Positions 59,557 to 64,000 of a DNA stretch of 64,000 nt are shown in pieces. Made by a program: the position numbers and the translations under genes. The DNA comes from Cellulomonas edaphi (GTDB taxonomy: Bacteria > Actinomycetota > Actinomycetes > Actinomycetales > Cellulomonadaceae). The stretch lies in NCBI RefSeq assembly GCF_030362815.1, contig NZ_JAUCGR010000004.1:339617-403616 (forward strand), in the 5' to 3' direction. Under the pieces are notes generated by a model, which saw only the letters and a list, made by a program, of their open reading frames with translations, searched no databases and was not told the DNA's origin. Numbering within the stretch: position 1 is the first letter of the stretch; each line of letters starts with the position of its first letter.

Positions 59557-60504
59557 ATGGTCGATCGTGACGACGCTGAGGCGCCGCGCCCCGATGGCGC
59601 GATCGTGGCGCGGTTCGACGCGACCGCCGAGCCGGCCGCCGACGGCCCCGCACTCGCGGTGGCGGCGGTGGCTCGACGGCTCGGTGTCGCCCCGGCGACC
59701 TTGCGCACGTGGGACCGCCGGTACGGGCTGGGTCCCAGCGAGCACTCGGCGGGAGCGCACCGCAGGTACTCGCCGGCGGACGTCGAGCGTCTGCTCGTCA
59801 TGCGGCGCCTCACCCTGGACGGCGTGGCGCCGGGCGACGCGGCCCGTCTCGCGCTCTCCCCGCAGGGTCAGACCGGGGCCCGCGCAGGCGCGCCCGTCGT
59901 GGCCACGCCGACCATGCTCGTCGACGCGGTCCTCGTGGACGACCGCGTCACGTGCGCCCGGCTGCTCGCGCTCGACCCGCAGGGTGACGTCGCGCAGTGG
60001 TGGACGACGCTCGTGGAGCCGGCGCTGGCCGACCTCGCCCGCCGCACGGTGGTGGATCGTCCGGGTCTCGACGCGGTGCGCGTGCTCGAGGGGTGCGCGC
60101 TCGAGGCGCTGCGGGACCGCCTGACCGAGCTCCCGTCGCGGTCGGCCCCCGTGGTGCTGCTGCTGGTGCCCACCGGGGTCGCCCGACCTCTGGTCTCCCA
60201 CGTCGTCGCGGCGGCGCTCGCCGCGGACGGGGTCGACGCGCGGCTCGTCGGCGGCCCGGCCGGTCCGCGCCAGACCGCCGAGCTCGTGGTCATGACGCGA
60301 CCGCGCGCCGTGGTGACGGTCGCGCCGCACCACGACCCCGATCTGTCGCTGGTCGGACGCCTCGCGGAGGAACATCCCCACGTGCCCCAGTTCGTGATGG
60401 TTGCGGAGAACGTGCGGGCCGAGGTGCCCGTCGGGCCGTCCGTGCAGCGCGCGCGGACGTTCCCCGGGCTGGTCCACGAGGTGCTCGCCGTGGCGGCCCC
60501 CTGA
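59557..60504 (+). CDS. MerR-family regulator with degenerate B12-binding-like C-domain
   Basis: Regulator of 315 aa. The MerR helix-turn-helix is VAAVARRLGVAPATLRTWDR and RYGLGPSEHSAGAHRRYSPADVERLL (about 31-77). The C-terminal 150 residues have the alternating pattern of a cobalamin-binding (CarH/LitR-like) domain, VSHVVAAALAADGVDARLVG, but lack the DxHxxG cobalamin-ligand motif, so it probably does not bind B12 in the usual way. ATG 59557 is six bases after CAGAAT (59545-59550), a candidate leaderless start. It is divergent from whiB and upstream of the bldM-like gene. Confidence 0.82.
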   Translation: MVDRDDAEAPRPDGAIVARFDATAEPAADGPALAVAAVARRLGVAPATLRTWDRRYGLGPSEHSAGAHRRYSPADVERLLVMRRLTLDGVAPGDAARLALSPQGQTGARAGAPVVATPTMLVDAVLVDDRVTCARLLALDPQGDVAQWWTTLVEPALADLARRTVVDRPGLDAVRVLEGCALEALRDRLTELPSRSAPVVLLLVPTGVARPLVSHVVAAALAADGVDARLVGGPAGPRQTAELVVMTRPRAVVTVAPHHDPDLSLVGRLAEEHPHVPQFVMVAENVRAEVPVGPSVQRARTFPGLVHEVLAVAAP

Positions 60505-60573
60505 CATACCGCCCATAGGGCCTGCGAACCGGCGTCGTCAAGACCTCACCCCCAGAAGTTTTGCTCTCACGGC

Positions 60574-60601
60574 TAACGTCGGCATGCTGGCGGGCCGATA
60601 G
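60574..60601 (+). promoter_or_regulatory. Candidate WhiG/FliA-type promoter before the bldM-like gene
   Basis: TAAC (60574-60577), 16 bases, then GCCGATAG (60594-60601). The WhiG/FliA consensus is TAAA-n15-GCCGATAA; 7 of 8 bases match at -10 and 3 of 4 at -35, with one extra spacer base. It lies about 80 bases before the GTG start. Confidence 0.45.
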
Positions 60602-60681
60602 CCAACGAAACGCCTGGCCTGGCGGCCAGGTACCGATCCGACGGGGCGATCCGACGGAGCTCAGCAGGGAGGGGAGGGCGC

Positions 60682-61350
60682 GTGGCCGGAGTCGTGGTGT
60701 GTCACGGCTCGACGGTCGTGCGCGAGAGGCTCGTCGTGACGTCCATCGGAGTCCCGACGCTGAGCCCCGTGCGTGCCGCCGCGAGCGTCGACGAGCTGCT
60801 GGCGCACGCCCGCCGCATCCCGCCCACCATTGTCCTGCTCGACGCGCACATCCCCGCACCGGGCGCCAACGAGGCGATCCGTCGTCTGCGCGCGGTCGCG
60901 CCGCAGGCCGCCGTCGTGCTGCTGGCCGCGTCCGACGACACCGTCGCCCTCGACCGCGCGCTCGCGCTCGGTGCCCGGGGCTTCCTCGCGCCCGACGTCG
61001 GCCGGCCGGAGCTCTCCGCGGTCGCCGCCCACGTCCTGGCCAGCCCGCTGCTGCCCGCCGGGGCCCGGCCTGTGCGGGAGGTCCCGCACCCTGCGGTTCC
61101 GCCGCTCGCCGACTCGGCTCCGAGCACCCCGCCGACGGCTGCGGAGCCGAGCGCCGTGGTGCTCACGAAGCGCGAGATCGAGGTCCTGGTCGGCATGAGC
61201 AACGGCCGGTCCAACGCCCAGATCGGGCAGGAGCTGTTCCTGTCCGAGGACACGGTCAAGACCCACGCGCGTCGGCTGTTCCGCAAGCTCGGGGCGTCCG
61301 ACCGGGCCCAGGCCGTGGCGATCGGCCTGCGTGGCGGTCTCATCCGCTGA
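60682..61350 (+). CDS. bldM: BldM-like atypical response regulator (LuxR/NarL type)
   Basis: Orphan response regulator of 222 aa. The C-terminal HTH, LTKREIEVLVGMSNGRSNAQ and LFLSEDTVKTHARRLFRKLG with ASDRAQAVAIGL, is almost the same as Streptomyces BldM. The receiver domain is degenerate: the usual DD pair near residue 8 reads HG (VVVCHGSTVVRE), although LLDAHIP keeps an Asp at the phosphorylation position. BldM is known to work without phosphorylation, as a homodimer or with WhiI. A Pro-rich linker joins the domains. GGGAGGGG precedes GTG. Gene order with guaB is also that of Streptomyces. Confidence 0.85.
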   Translation: MAGVVVCHGSTVVRERLVVTSIGVPTLSPVRAAASVDELLAHARRIPPTIVLLDAHIPAPGANEAIRRLRAVAPQAAVVLLAASDDTVALDRALALGARGFLAPDVGRPELSAVAAHVLASPLLPAGARPVREVPHPAVPPLADSAPSTPPTAAEPSAVVLTKREIEVLVGMSNGRSNAQIGQELFLSEDTVKTHARRLFRKLGASDRAQAVAIGLRGGLIR

Positions 61351-61372
61351 CCGGCCGCTGCGGCGCACCCTT

Positions 61373-61391
61373 CGCCGCCCTTCGGGCGGCG
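61373..61391 (+). terminator. Hairpin between the bldM-like gene and guaB
   Basis: CGCCGCCC (61373-61380), TTC loop, GGGCGGCG (61384-61391), 22 bases after the stop. Confidence 0.65.
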
Positions 61392-61400
61392 GCACGGTAG

Positions 61401-62969
<1,569 letters not shown>

Positions 62970-62986
62970 CCAGCCCGAGCCGGTCC

Positions 62987-63008
62987 GGCGGGCACCTGGG
63001 TGCCCGCC
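62987..63008. terminator. Hairpin between guaB and the convergent exonuclease gene
   Basis: GGCGGGCACC pairs with GGTGCCCGCC around TG (stem 9-10 pairs), 17 bases after guaB and 20 before the exonuclease stop; it can serve both strands. Confidence 0.6.
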
Positions 63009-63027
63009 CGTGTGCCCGCCCGCATGC

Positions 63028-63747
63028 TCACCAGAGCGTGCCGACGGGCTCCCTGACCGGCCAGTGGTCCTGCGCGCCCGGTCCCTCGAGGCCCTTGCTC
63101 GTGCGCCACGCGTTGAAGCCCTCCGCCCACGCGCGGTGCGCGGTGACCTGGTAGCTGTGCAGCTGGTCGAGGTCGAGCTCGGCCAGGTGCGGGAACCGCC
63201 CGACGATGCGCTCCAGCACGTCCAGGGTGGCGACGACGTCGACGTCCGCGTTGTGCAGGTCGCCGTACTCCGCGACCTCGTAGTACCCGCACAGGTCCAC
63301 CAGCTTGCGCTTGCCCTGCCGGAAGCGGTCCTCGGCGCGGTCGAGCACCAGCGGGTCGATGACGGGGCGAGGATCGCTGCACAGCCGGTCCGGGATGGTG
63401 CGCAGGCGGTGCCGGCGCAGCTCGGCGTCCAGCAGGCACAGGTCGAACGCGGCGTTGTAGGCGACCACCGGGACGCCGCCACGCATGGCCTCCGCGATGA
63501 GCGCGGCGATCTCGTCGAGCGCCTCCTTGGGCTTGCGCCCGTGCTGCCGCGCGTGCTCGGTGCTCACGCCGTGGATCGCGGCGGCGGCCTCCGGGATCGG
63601 GATGCCGGGATCGATGAGCCAGGTGCGCACGTGGGTGCCGCTCGCGTCCCGGCGCACGAGTGCCGCGGTCACGATGCGGTCGGAGTCGACGTCCACGCCC
63701 GTGGTCTCGGTGTCGAAACCGAGCAGGGGGCCGGCGCTCCAGGTCAT
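63028..63747 (-). CDS. DEDDh 3'-5' exonuclease (DnaQ-like)
   Basis: Single-domain exonuclease, 239 aa, like the epsilon subunit of DNA polymerase III. ExoI is LLGFDTETTGVDVDSDRIVT (D and E metal ligands near residues 11 and 13). ExoII is PVVAYNAAFDLCLLDAEL, and ExoIII is DLHNADVDVVATLDVL with the general-base His. The C-terminal 50 residues are a family-specific extension often found in actinobacterial homologues beside guaB. GAAGGACG lies seven bases before ATG 63747 on its strand. It may act in proofreading, repair or nucleotide recycling. Confidence 0.9.
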   Translation of the reverse strand: MTWSAGPLLGFDTETTGVDVDSDRIVTAALVRRDASGTHVRTWLIDPGIPIPEAAAAIHGVSTEHARQHGRKPKEALDEIAALIAEAMRGGVPVVAYNAAFDLCLLDAELRRHRLRTIPDRLCSDPRPVIDPLVLDRAEDRFRQGKRKLVDLCGYYEVAEYGDLHNADVDVVATLDVLERIVGRFPHLAELDLDQLHSYQVTAHRAWAEGFNAWRTSKGLEGPGAQDHWPVREPVGTLW

Positions 63748-63897
63748 GTGCCACGTCCTTCGTCGTGCTCGCGGTGCGAAATCACACCGCTGTCGTTCGT
63801 GGCCAGGATCGCACCGGCCACCGACACGGCGTGGGACCCATCCCGCGCGCCGCGCCACGACCGGCGCCACGGACCCATACCCACGCACACCTCAGTT

Positions 63898-63996
63898 GCC
63901 GACCGCGGGCCACGCACTCCCCGCCGACCGCGGGTCGTGCGCCCCGAGCGCGGGTGGCGCGCGACGCGCGCTCGCGTCGTCCGGCCCGCGGTCGGC
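63898..63996. repeat. GC-rich direct and inverted repeats at the window end
   Basis: GCCGACCGCGG occurs at 63898-63908 and 63923-63933, spaced 25 bases, and its exact reverse complement CCGCGGTCGGC at 63986-63996. The 25-base period resembles the array at 18986-19187, though the unit differs. No gene is seen from 63748 to the end of the window; the array may continue beyond it. Confidence 0.6.
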
Positions 63997-64000
63997 GAAC

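Overview
The window is a very GC-rich (about 70-75% by eye) actinobacterial chromosome segment, almost certainly from Cellulomonas or a close relative in the Micrococcales. The gene order is typically actinobacterial (ftsY-amtB-glnB-glnD-ffh; rpsP-khpA-rimM-trmD-rplS-lepB-rnhB; dprA-xerC-whiG-rpsB-tsf-pyrH-frr-cdsA; rseP-ispG; proS-rimP-nusA-ylxR-infB-rbfA-truB-ribF-rpsO-pnp). A secreted GH9 cellulase at 46070-49381 has the same domain order as CenC of Cellulomonas fimi and carries a CebR/CelR-type operator. WhiB, WhiG-type sigma and BldM-like regulators fit the same phylum. I see no tRNA, rRNA, CRISPR array, prophage or insertion sequence.

Layout. 1-7.7 kb: the SRP receptor ftsY, an ammonium transporter/PII/PII-modifying enzyme cluster, SRP protein ffh and an amidohydrolase. 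7.9-12.6 kb: ribosomal protein and rRNA/tRNA maturation genes, signal peptidase, RNase HII. 12.7-18.2 kb: DNA uptake and recombination genes (yraN, comM, dprA, xerC) and a WhiG/FliA-type sigma factor. 18.3-26.6 kb: an M23-like protein, a 25-bp tandem repeat array, then rpsB-tsf-pyrH-frr-cdsA-rlmN-DivIVA-dxr. 26.6-35.8 kb: rseP, ispG, a GNAT protein, an Fpg/Nei glycosylase, proS and small accessory genes. 35.9-55.8 kb: the rimP-to-pnp translation cluster, interrupted by an MFS/TetR pair, by DUF3224, hydrolase and cellulase genes, and by an acyl-ACP-reductase-like/NDH-2-like pair. 55.8-58.6 kb: M16 protease, AraC-like regulator, dapB. 58.6-64 kb: lipoprotein remnant, whiB, MerR, bldM-like, guaB and a DEDDh exonuclease.

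Most of the window is core information processing plus MEP isoprenoid (dxr, ispG), lysine/peptidoglycan (dapB), purine (guaB) and pyrimidine (pyrH) steps. The most notable anomalies are: (1) at about 58600 dapB loses its C-terminal part and joins tail-to-tail with a 3'-truncated lipoprotein gene, just where the gene order switches from the pnp-dapB locus to the whiB-bldM-guaB locus; (2) the NDH-2-like gene has no stop because of one extra G at 52931-52934; (3) the GlnD protein ends after its HD domain with no ACT domains; (4) the rplS leader can pair with its own ribosome-binding region; (5) more than a dozen genes have a -10-like hexamer ending 6-8 nt before the start codon and no Shine-Dalgarno, so they are probably leaderless; (6) a WhiG/FliA-like promoter lies upstream of the bldM-like gene. 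No clearly new multi-gene defence or biosynthetic system is present.
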